DNA of 7,870 nt from Acidobacteriota bacterium (lineage in GTDB: Bacteria; Acidobacteriota; Vicinamibacteria; Vicinamibacterales; SCN-69-37): positions 1-7,870 of the forward strand of contig JAKALV010000151.1 in assembly GCA_021824055.1 (NCBI GenBank), written 5' to 3'. This document shows positions 1-6,211 of the stretch, piece after piece (position 1 is the first letter of the stretch; each line of letters opens with the position of its first letter). A program made the translations under genes and the position numbers. The notes beneath the pieces were generated by a model. It was not told the origin of the DNA. It saw only the letters and a program-made list of their open reading frames with translations, and searched no databases.

Positions 1-932
1 CCGAAATGCTCGTGCTCCGGCGTGTAGACGACGGCCAGCGATCCGGCGATCAGAGCGCGAAGGTCGGGCTCCGGGCAGGACGGCAGGAAGTCGACGCGAT
101 CCTGAAGGCCGCAGGCGCGCGCAAGGCGCCGGAGCTCGTCACGCGTATCCACGCACTCGCTGAGCCGCGCGTCGAATCCGCCCGCCATCGCCAGCCGCAA
201 GGGCGCGAACGCGCCCGGCGGGAGCACCTCGCGCAGCCGCGCGAACGCCGCGATGGCGAGCTGGGCGTTCTTCGCGCGCTCGAACCGCGCGACCGACACC
301 ATCGTCGTGCGCGCGCCGGACGTCGCCGGCTGCGGCGCCCATCGCTCGACGTCAACGCCGGGATAGACGACTTGCGGCGACACACGCAGGCCGGGATATG
401 TGCGAGCGAAGACATCCGCGGTGTACTGACTGTTGACCAGCACCGTTGACGCTCGCGCGGTGCCGGCCGCTTCAAGAGCGTCGAACGGCGCGCGGTACCA
501 CGCGTAGAGTCCGCGGCGCGGCGGCGTGAGCAGCTGATCCGGAAAGTGGCAGTAGAACAGCACCGGCAGGCGGCGTCGCAGCGCGCGGAACAGCGGAATC
601 ACGTGCGGCACGACGTCCGAGATCACGATGTCGGGCTGGTCGGCGTCGCGGAGAATGGCCAGCGCGCCCGCGGTCATCTTCGCGATGGCGGCGGCGACCC
701 TCAGTCGGCCGCCCACGTGCAGCGGCAGCCAACCGCCGCGCACCCGCACGTCGAGCGTGCCATCGCGCGTTTCGTCGAACGCGCGCGCCGGATCGTGACT
801 GCCGGTGAAGATCGTGACGCGATGCCCGCGCCGCTGCAGCTCCAGCGCGGCGTCGACGATCAACCGCTCCGCGCCGCCCAGGCCGAGATCCGGGTGTAGA
901 ATCGCCACGCGCAACGGCCGCTCAGAGCCCAT
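1..932 (-). CDS. ALG2-like GT4 mannosyltransferase (3' end beyond window)
   Basis: Predicted GT-B glycosyltransferase of family GT4 with strong resemblance to ALG2, the eukaryotic enzyme that adds the alpha-1,3 and alpha-1,6 mannoses to Man-GlcNAc2-PP-dolichol on the cytoplasmic face. Reading leftward from ATG at 932, 310 complete codons are present and the frame is still open at the window edge. Visible ALG2 hallmarks are HPDLGLGGAERL (13-24), FYCHFPD (126-132), LVNSQYTADVF (165-175), RFERAKN (216-222), AGGFD (250-254) and YTPEHEHF (303-310). The last is the start of the donor-site EHFG block and is where the sequence is cut. ALG2 proteins are about 400 residues, so roughly 100 residues are missing. 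The start overlaps the stop of the ALG11-like gene by 11 bp, implying translational coupling. An in-frame GTG at 941 is an alternative start giving three more residues, and neither has a strong ribosome binding site. No membrane segment is evident. GT4 membership is secure. The exact sugar and linkages are inferred. Confidence 0.88.
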   Translation of the reverse strand, partial: MGSERPLRVAILHPDLGLGGAERLIVDAALELQRRGHRVTIFTGSHDPARAFDETRDGTLDVRVRGGWLPLHVGGRLRVAAAIAKMTAGALAILRDADQPDIVISDVVPHVIPLFRALRRRLPVLFYCHFPDQLLTPPRRGLYAWYRAPFDALEAAGTARASTVLVNSQYTADVFARTYPGLRVSPQVVYPGVDVERWAPQPATSGARTTMVSVARFERAKNAQLAIAAFARLREVLPPGAFAPLRLAMAGGFDARLSECVDTRDELRRLARACGLQDRVDFLPSCPEPDLRALIAGSLAVVYTPEHEHF

Positions 933-2121
933 GATCTTCACGCGCCGGTCCCGCGAGGCCGGCGACGACATCCCGGAAGTGACGCACGAAGCGCGCGCTC
1001 GAAAAGCGATCCGCCCGCGCCGCGAGCGACGCTCGCAACGCCGAGGCCAGCGCGTCGTCGGCCAGCACTCGCCCGATCTTCTCGCTGGCGTCATCGTCGC
1101 TCTCGTAGAGCAGCCGGCGATCGCCACCGAGAATGTCGACCGGCCCGCCGCTGTTGGGCGCGAACGCGATCGTCCCGGCGCGCACGAGTTCGGCGACGGC
1201 CATGCCGAAATGTTCGTCGCGCATGCCGTGGATGCCGAAGCGGCAGCTGGTCAACAGGCGGAGGAGTTGGTCGCGCGGCAAGTCGAGATGGAGGCTGACC
1301 CAGGGATCGTGGGCACGCACCGCCGCCTCCACAGTCGCGAGATACGACCGGTCGTCGGCATTGCCGGCGATGTGCAGCGTGAGGCCGGGATGATGGCGCC
1401 GGACCCGCGCGATGATGCCGATCACGGCTTCGATCCGCTTCTCCGGAGCGATCCGGCCCACGCACGCGAAGGCGAGACGCCGATCCGGCCACGGCACGTC
1501 GGGAAACAGGCCGGCGACAGGCGGGTAGAGCGTGACCGGCTCGATGCCATGCCGTGCGCGCACGAGCCGGCCGGTCCAGTCCGAATTGACGAGCGTGATG
1601 TTCTGCCGCATACGCACGGGGCGGAAACCGGTCACGATCGCACACGCGGCCTGGTAGGCGCCGACCGCGCGCGCGCCCTGATACCAGCGCAAGCGCGCGT
1701 CGGGCCGCGCGGTGATGAACTTTGGAAAATGCACGTACTGAATGCCGCGGCGGCCCAGGTCGCTCTCGTTGTTCGCCGTCACGACGATGTCAAAGGCCGG
1801 TGCCATCCGCCGCGCGCGTGCGAGCAGGAGGTGATCCCGCAGCAGCGCCAGTCCGGCCACAGGCTGCGCGAACCGCAGCAGCCCGGCGCCGGCGAGCGGC
1901 GCGATCTCGATGTGCAGATCGGCCGCCGATAGACTCGTGCCGAACACCGCGTTCGCGCGTTCGAGATCCGGCTCGGCGCGTGTCAGCAGCGTGATCGCGT
2001 GATCCGTCTTCAGCGCCTCGATCATCCAGCAGGCGACCGCGTTGCCGCCGCCGGGCGGATTGATCGATGGCTGCACCACGAGCACGCGGCGCCGTCGCGT
2101 CTGAGACACGTCAGTAGTCAT
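922..2121 (-). CDS. ALG11-like GT4 mannosyltransferase
   Basis: A 399-residue GT-B fold glycosyltransferase of family GT4. Its layout follows ALG11, which adds the two alpha-1,2 mannoses that complete the cytoplasmic Man5GlcNAc2 lipid-linked intermediate in eukaryotes. Motifs in order are PPGGGNAVACW (22-32, the Gly-rich acceptor loop, GGGGER in ALG11), YVHFP (129-133, YMHYP in ALG11), LVNSDWTGRLVR (177-188), LYPPV (198-202), VGRIAPEKRIE (221-231), and the donor-site block from GIHGMRDEHFG (296-306) to APNSGGP (321-327). It lacks the N-terminal membrane anchor of ALG11 (about 490 residues). The ATG at 2121 is preferred because it overlaps the stop of the upstream GT2 gene by 11 bp and directly precedes the conserved core (RRVLVVQPS). 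The frame stays open to an ATG at 2169, but that extension would lie within the GT2 gene. Some bacterial GT4 enzymes of unknown specificity share parts of these motifs, so the ALG11 role is less certain than the family. Confidence 0.85.
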   Translation of the reverse strand: MTTDVSQTRRRRVLVVQPSINPPGGGNAVACWMIEALKTDHAITLLTRAEPDLERANAVFGTSLSAADLHIEIAPLAGAGLLRFAQPVAGLALLRDHLLLARARRMAPAFDIVVTANNESDLGRRGIQYVHFPKFITARPDARLRWYQGARAVGAYQAACAIVTGFRPVRMRQNITLVNSDWTGRLVRARHGIEPVTLYPPVAGLFPDVPWPDRRLAFACVGRIAPEKRIEAVIGIIARVRRHHPGLTLHIAGNADDRSYLATVEAAVRAHDPWVSLHLDLPRDQLLRLLTSCRFGIHGMRDEHFGMAVAELVRAGTIAFAPNSGGPVDILGGDRRLLYESDDDASEKIGRVLADDALASALRASLAARADRFSSARFVRHFRDVVAGLAGPAREDHGL

Positions 2122-2890
2122 CGGCGACGTCGTATTGCCCCGGGTGGGAGAACTGCCCGACCGCGCCAATGTGCTGGACGACCGAGGGTGTCAGTGAGAG
2201 CAGTGGATACCCGAGCGCGCGCATCCGGCCGACGACGTACCAATCCCAGCCGACTTGTGACGCAGGTTCGTACTGCAGGCTCGGTCGCACGACCTGGCGG
2301 TACAGGCCCGCGTCGAACAGCATGTTCAGACCGCCGATCGACGACTTGCGACGGTAGTCCGCGGCCGTCTCAATGATCTCGTGGTGCTGACGGGAATTGA
2401 AACCCGTCACGATCAGCGGGCCCTGCCGGGCGCGCTCGCGGCGAAACACGTCCGCGAGCCTTTGCAGCCATTCCGGCTTCATGATCGTGTCCGAGTCCAC
2501 GTTCGCCAGCAGCCGGCATCCGTACTCGTCCGCCAGCACATCCCATGCGTCGCGCAACGCTTCGTGGACGGCGTAGCCGCGGCGCCGCGTGCGAAAGATC
2601 TTCACGATCGGTGTTGAGCCGAGCGAGAGATCGCGGATGAGTTGCCTGGTGTCCGCCGACGCGCTCGCGTCATCGACGATGGCGACGATCGTGTGGTCGA
2701 GCACGCTTCGTTCGAGGTGCTCCAGCATCCGGCGCAGGTATTCCGGCCGGTTGTACGCGGCGATCGCCAGCCCGACCTCGTAGCGTCCGGGCGCGGCGCC
2801 CTCCGGCGCGATGATCGTGCGTGTTGCCGGCCGCAGCCGGGCGAGCCGGTAGTGCACGAGCCGTTGGATGCGTCGCAGCCGGTGCATCAT
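2111..2890 (-). CDS. Family 2 (GT-A) glycosyltransferase
   Basis: A 259-residue, single-domain GT-A glycosyltransferase using a nucleotide-sugar donor, probably in the cytoplasm or at the inner membrane face. Visible elements are the nucleotide-binding start AIAAYNRPEYLRRML (42-56), VDDASAS (72-78), the metal-binding DXD motif in NVDSDTI (130-136, D132 and D134), GGLNMLFD (186-193), a GWDWYVVGRM segment (214-223) where the ED-type catalytic acid would lie (D216), and VVQHIG (237-242). There is no obvious membrane helix, so it does not look like a polyprenyl-phosphate-sugar synthase with membrane domains. The start is ATG at 2890 (ATGATG), which overlaps the stop of the WecA-like gene by 4 bp (ATGA). 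The open frame continues upstream to 3457, but that part is antiparallel shadow inside the WecA-like gene. It has no counterpart in the eukaryotic core pathway. It may add a branch or modify the glycan. Donor and linkage cannot be read from the sequence. Confidence 0.9.
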   Translation of the reverse strand: MMHRLRRIQRLVHYRLARLRPATRTIIAPEGAAPGRYEVGLAIAAYNRPEYLRRMLEHLERSVLDHTIVAIVDDASASADTRQLIRDLSLGSTPIVKIFRTRRRGYAVHEALRDAWDVLADEYGCRLLANVDSDTIMKPEWLQRLADVFRRERARQGPLIVTGFNSRQHHEIIETAADYRRKSSIGGLNMLFDAGLYRQVVRPSLQYEPASQVGWDWYVVGRMRALGYPLLSLTPSVVQHIGAVGQFSHPGQYDVADDY

Positions 2891-3873
2891 CGGGCCATCG
2901 TCACGAGCGCAAGCGCGGCGAGGCACACCGCGACCGCGTACAGGACCAGGACCGCGGACTTCTGCGAGAGGCCGCGCGACACCAACTGGTGATGAATGTG
3001 CGCCTGATCCGGCTGCAGGAGCCGGGCCACCGCCGTCCGCAGACTCCGAGTGGGTGCCGGCGGCGAACCGCGCAGCCGTCGGATCACCGTGCTGACGATG
3101 TCCAGGAGCGGCAGCGCGAAGATGAGAATCGGCACGCCCACGGCGAGCGCCGTCGCGCCCTTCTGGAATCCGGTGATGGCGGTCAACGCCAGCACAAACC
3201 CGATGAACAGGCTGCCGCCGTCGCCCAGAAAGATACTCGCGGGATTGAAGTTGAACGGCAGGAATCCAACGAGGGCGCCGAGCAGCGCGACGAGCAGCAC
3301 GGCCGTCGCCATTTCGCCGCGGATGATCACGATGGCCGTGCAGGTCACGCCCGCGATGATCGCCAGCCCCGTAGCCAATCCATCGAGGCCGTCCATCAGA
3401 TTGAACGCGTTCGTGATGCCGATGATCCACGTCATCGTGACGACGATCGACAGCCACCCGAGGGGCAGCGTGACGCCAAGCACCGTGATCTGCCCGATCA
3501 CGATGCCGGCGCCGATCAGCGCGCTCGCGGCCAGAGATTCGATGGCGATCTTGGCGCCGGCCGCAATCGGCCGCACGTCGTCCACGAACCCGACGGCGAA
3601 CACGAGGAGCGCGCCGGCCAGGATCGGGGTGAGGGGCAGCGTGTTGAGCGGCCCGCGGATGGCATCATCGCCGTAGCGGGCCACGACGAGCAGCGTGCCC
3701 GCCCACGTCATCGCGATGGCGACGCCGCCGAGCCGCGGCGTCCGGTTCATCTCGGCCCGGCGGTCGTCCCGGCGGTCGAGGCTTTTCAGGCGACGCGCGG
3801 CCGCGCGAACAATCGGCGTCAGGACGAGTGCGGTTGCGGCGGCGCTCGCGAAGACCCAGGCCAGTAGGTTCAC
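2887..3873 (-). CDS. WecA/TagO-type polyprenyl-phosphate GlcNAc-1-phosphate transferase
   Basis: A 328-residue polytopic membrane enzyme of the PNPT/MraY-WecA family. It transfers a HexNAc-1-phosphate, most likely GlcNAc-1-P, from a UDP-sugar to undecaprenyl phosphate and so starts lipid-linked glycan synthesis. Family marks are PRLGG (46-50), the Asp-rich FVDDV (96-100), NAFNLMDGLDGLA (155-167), FLGDGGSLF (215-223) and AHIHHQLVSRGLSQ (291-304), the HIHH loop typical of bacterial WecA/TagO and absent from MraY. About ten hydrophobic segments are evident, starting with residues 2-21. Length is normal for the family. The start is GTG at 3873, chosen because GGAGGG lies 4 nt upstream, the start overlaps the upstream MurG-like stop by 4 bp (GTGA), and the first membrane segment follows at once. 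Longer in-frame readings to 3969 would run into the MurG-like gene. Beside a MurG-like and an ALG1-like gene, it fills the role that ALG7 has in eukaryotes. An O-antigen or capsule role is the alternative. Confidence 0.93.
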   Translation of the reverse strand: MNLLAWVFASAAATALVLTPIVRAAARRLKSLDRRDDRRAEMNRTPRLGGVAIAMTWAGTLLVVARYGDDAIRGPLNTLPLTPILAGALLVFAVGFVDDVRPIAAGAKIAIESLAASALIGAGIVIGQITVLGVTLPLGWLSIVVTMTWIIGITNAFNLMDGLDGLATGLAIIAGVTCTAIVIIRGEMATAVLLVALLGALVGFLPFNFNPASIFLGDGGSLFIGFVLALTAITGFQKGATALAVGVPILIFALPLLDIVSTVIRRLRGSPPAPTRSLRTAVARLLQPDQAHIHHQLVSRGLSQKSAVLVLYAVAVCLAALALVTMAR

Positions 3874-4949
3874 GGGGCCCTCCGGATCAGCCGAACGCAT
3901 TCCTCGGCAATATGTGTCGCGGCATTCGGGCGGGCGAGGTCGCGGGCGGCGCGCGAGCGCGCGCGCCACGCCGGCTCGTCGGTGGCCATGGCGTGAAGCC
4001 AGGCAATGACCACGTCATCGCGCCAATCACGCTCCGCGATCGCGATGCCCGCGCCCGCGCGCTGCCAGAGTTCGGCGTTGGCGGCTTGATGGTTCGCCGA
4101 CGCATCCGCGAGCGGCACGAGCAGCGCCGGCAGTCCGGCGATCGCGAGCTCCGCAATCGTGCTGGCGCCGCCGCGCGCGATGGCAACGTCCGCCCAGGCG
4201 TACGCGCCCGCGATGTCCTCGACAAACGGCTCGATCGTGGCGGGGATGTCGAGCGAGGCGTACTGCTCGCGCAACACGCCCGGCACCGCGGCCTGCTGCC
4301 GCACCTTTATGCGAATACCGGCCGACACCAGCCGCGCGAGTACAGGCGGGAGATGTTCAGCAAAGAAATCTCGGCCGCGCGATCCGGACACCACGAGAAT
4401 GCGCAGCGTGTCCTGTGGCGGCTGGCGGGGCGGCGCGTCAGCGAGCGACACCACCGTCGGCCGAACGGGTACGCCGGCGACGGACGATTGCGGCGAGCCG
4501 AGTCCCAGGAACACGCGATCGACCCACGGACGCAGCCATCGGTTGGCCAGGCCGAATTCCACGTTGGCCTCGAGGATGGCCGTGCGCAATCCGAGCGTCC
4601 GCGCCGCGACGATCACGCCGCCGCTCGCAAAGCCGCCGAATCCCATCGCCAGTTGGGCGTGGTGACCGGCGAGGCTGCGCCGGGCGACGCCGATGGACTG
4701 CGACGTCCGCCATGCCGCCCGCGCGAGCCCGGCGGCGTCCGCCCGCCGGATCGGACTGCCGGGCACCGGCACGAATGCGTGCCCGGCCCGATCGACGATC
4801 GATGCCGCGACGGAATCTGACGTTCCGAAGAACAGGATTTCCGCGTCGGATTCACGGGCGCGAAGCGCGTCCGCAACGGCGAGCGCCGGATGCGTGTGGC
4901 CCGCCGTGTCACCCACGACCAGCGCCACGCGCAATCGATCACTTCGCAT
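3870..4949 (-). CDS. MurG-family (GT28) GlcNAc transferase, atypical
   Basis: A 359-residue GT-B enzyme of the MurG family with both domains present. The N-terminal, acceptor-side domain shows GDTAGHTHPALAVA (13-26, GGTGGH in classic MurG, with His18 kept), GFGGFASGG (103-111) and LEANVEFGLANRWL (126-139, HEQN in classic MurG). The C-terminal UDP-GlcNAc domain shows VSGSRG (187-192), DIAGAYAWADVAIARGGAST (245-264) leading to the conserved Glu267, and NHQAANAELW (286-295). The donor side looks intact, while two acceptor-side motifs are altered: GGTGGH becomes GDTAGH, and the His of HEQN is Leu126. No cell-wall (mur/fts) genes flank it. Instead it overlaps the WecA-like gene by 4 bp. I infer that it adds the second GlcNAc to GlcNAc-PP-undecaprenol, the job split between ALG13 and ALG14 in eukaryotes, rather than making lipid II. 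The start is ATG at 4949, beginning the leftward unit. Its ribosome binding site is poor. Confidence 0.87.
   Translation of the reverse strand: MRSDRLRVALVVGDTAGHTHPALAVADALRARESDAEILFFGTSDSVAASIVDRAGHAFVPVPGSPIRRADAAGLARAAWRTSQSIGVARRSLAGHHAQLAMGFGGFASGGVIVAARTLGLRTAILEANVEFGLANRWLRPWVDRVFLGLGSPQSSVAGVPVRPTVVSLADAPPRQPPQDTLRILVVSGSRGRDFFAEHLPPVLARLVSAGIRIKVRQQAAVPGVLREQYASLDIPATIEPFVEDIAGAYAWADVAIARGGASTIAELAIAGLPALLVPLADASANHQAANAELWQRAGAGIAIAERDWRDDVVIAWLHAMATDEPAWRARSRAARDLARPNAATHIAEECVRLIRRAP
3878..3883 (-). promoter_or_regulatory. Ribosome binding site of the WecA-like gene
   Basis: On the minus strand GGAGGG lies 4 nt before the GTG at 3873. It is the clearest Shine-Dalgarno sequence in the window and decides the GTG start for the WecA-like gene. 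It sits inside the last codons of the MurG-like gene (Arg-Arg-Ala-Pro-stop). Confidence 0.85.
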
Positions 4950-5014
4950 CGCGCGGCCATGCCGCCCGCCGGTCGCGCCCGGGAACGTGTGTTAGTCTCC
5001 ACTTCAGGTTCCCG
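4950..5014. promoter_or_regulatory. Divergent intergenic region with the presumed promoters of both units
   Basis: These 65 bp are the only gap between genes. They separate the start of the leftward MurG-like gene from the start of the rightward ALG1-like gene and so must carry, or lie just downstream of, both promoters. I see no convincing sigma-70 -35/-10 pair on either strand. The most AT-rich part is around 4988-5010. A perfect 7-bp inverted repeat occupies its right half. Promoter placement is inferred from gene arrangement only. Confidence 0.5.
4980..5014. repeat. Inverted repeat CGGGAAC / GTTCCCG in the divergent spacer
   Basis: CGGGAAC at 4980-4986 is matched exactly by its reverse complement GTTCCCG at 5008-5014, with a 21-nt spacer. 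The right arm ends one base before the ATG at 5015 of the ALG1-like gene, and the weak AGG at 5006-5008 sits at the edge of that arm. It could be a dyad operator shared by both units, or a leader hairpin limiting translation of the rightward unit. It could also be chance in GC-rich DNA. Confidence 0.5.
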
Positions 5015-6211
5015 ATGCAAGCGGCCGTCATTGTCCTTGGCGATCTCGGTCGAAGTCCACGCATGCAGTATCACGCCCTTGCATTGGCCGTCAACGGCGT
5101 CGACGTGGATCTCATCGGCGAAGAAGGCACTCCGCTCCCATCCCGGCTGCAACACCCGCGCATTTGCGTTCACCGCGTGAAGGCGCATCGCGGATTGGCG
5201 GGCGTCGCGGGATCAGCGCTCGCGCTCTTCGTGGCGTGCCGCCGCGCCCGGCGCCCCGACGTCATCGTCGCTCAAACGCCGCCGGCCATTCCCACCGTCA
5301 TGGTCGCATGGATGGTCGCCCGGCTTCGCGGCAGCTGCCTCGTTCTGGATTGGCACAACCTCGGCTGGACAATGCTCGCCGATCGACATGGCGCCGGCCA
5401 TGCCATCGTGCGCATGGCGCGGATGCTCGAACGGATGTCGTCGAAGCTCGCCGACGAGCATCTGGCCGTGTCCGACGCGCTCGCGCAGCACCTGCGTGCC
5501 ACCTGGGGCCTGACGCGCGTGCGCGTGTTTCGCGATCGGCCGGCCGAACCGTTTAGCCCGAGGAGCATCCGTGACACCATGCGCGCCGGGATGCTTCGAC
5601 AGGCGGGCCTGAGTACGGACGCGCAGCCGGCGGTGGTCATCAGCCCCACGAGTTGGACGCGCGACGAAGCGCTTGATCTCGTGCTGTCTGCCGCCGACGA
5701 ACTCGAAGAGATCTGGCGCGACGATGGCCCGGCCGATGGACTTGTCATCGTCATCTCGGGCGATGGTGCGGGGCGCGCGGCGTTCGAACAGCGGCTTCGC
5801 GCGCGTTCGGCACGCCGCGTCCGGATCGTGACGACCTTTGTGTCCGGCGATGACTATCCGGCGCTCGTCGCGTCCGCCGACGCCGGACTGTCGCTCCATC
5901 GGTCAACGTCCGGTCTCGACCTGCCGATGAAGATCTGCGATCTCGTCGGCGCGTCGGTGCCGGTGTGCGCGCTCGACTACGGAACGACGCTGCGTGAACT
6001 CGTGGAACCCGATCGCAACGCGATCCTGTTCACCGACGCGCGCGGGCTCGCGTCGTGCCTGGACCGGCTGTTCCGCGCGTGGCCGGTCAGGTCGGCGTTG
6101 TGGCAACAGCTGCACGCGGGTGCCGCCGCGGCGGCGTCCGGTCCGCGATGGATCGAGGGATGGCAGCAGGAGGCGCGCGAGGTCATCATCGGACCGGCGT
6201 CCCGATCATGA
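5015..6211 (+). CDS. ALG1-like (GT33) beta-mannosyltransferase
   Basis: A 398-residue GT-B enzyme that matches ALG1 along its whole length. ALG1 adds the first beta-1,4 mannose from GDP-mannose to GlcNAc2-PP-dolichol. Motifs in order are LGDLGRSPRMQYHALAL (8-24), QTPPAIPT (87-94), LDWHNLGWT (111-119), DRPAEPF (174-180, YDRPP..F in ALG1), PTSWTRDEA (211-219, STSWTPDE in ALG1), SGDGAG (248-253), and the block from DDYPALVASADAG (279-291) through HRSTSGLDLPMK (295-306) to VPVCAL (315-320). The N-terminal membrane anchor of eukaryotic ALG1 (about 460 residues) is missing. The ATG at 5015 is chosen because it starts directly at the conserved core. The open frame continues upstream to 4415, but that part is shadow of the MurG-like gene. 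It overlaps the STT3-like gene by 4 bp. This is the most telling gene here, since the motif set is distinctive for ALG1 rather than general GT4 enzymes. Confidence 0.92.
   Translation: MQAAVIVLGDLGRSPRMQYHALALAVNGVDVDLIGEEGTPLPSRLQHPRICVHRVKAHRGLAGVAGSALALFVACRRARRPDVIVAQTPPAIPTVMVAWMVARLRGSCLVLDWHNLGWTMLADRHGAGHAIVRMARMLERMSSKLADEHLAVSDALAQHLRATWGLTRVRVFRDRPAEPFSPRSIRDTMRAGMLRQAGLSTDAQPAVVISPTSWTRDEALDLVLSAADELEEIWRDDGPADGLVIVISGDGAGRAAFEQRLRARSARRVRIVTTFVSGDDYPALVASADAGLSLHRSTSGLDLPMKICDLVGASVPVCALDYGTTLRELVEPDRNAILFTDARGLASCLDRLFRAWPVRSALWQQLHAGAAAAASGPRWIEGWQQEAREVIIGPASRS

Noticed and set aside
805..1932. 375-codon open frame on the plus strand opposite the ALG11-like and ALG2-like genes
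   Set aside because: Its product is rich in Arg, His, Asp and Gln with no recognisable motif. It is the antisense shadow expected in G/C-biased coding DNA.
2891..3457. N-terminal extension of the GT2 reading frame
   Set aside because: It lies entirely within the WecA-like gene in another frame, and the translation is shadow-like. The ATGA overlap at 2890 gives a natural start.
2821..3867. 348-codon open frame on the plus strand opposite the WecA-like gene
   Set aside because: Low-complexity, His/Arg/Asp-rich translation opposite a clear membrane enzyme. No family motif.
3870..4949. The cell-wall murG gene proper
   Set aside because: No mur or fts neighbours, altered HEQN and GGTGGH motifs, and a coupled WecA-like gene make a peptidoglycan role less likely, though it cannot be excluded from this window.
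4415..5014. N-terminal extension of the ALG1-like reading frame
   Set aside because: It is antisense to the MurG-like gene with an Arg/Pro-rich translation. ALG1 homology starts at the ATG at 5015.
4980..5014. Back-to-back ECF sigma promoters, because GGAAC occurs on both strands in the dyad
   Set aside because: No matching -10 element (such as GTC or TCTGA) lies at the right distance on either strand.
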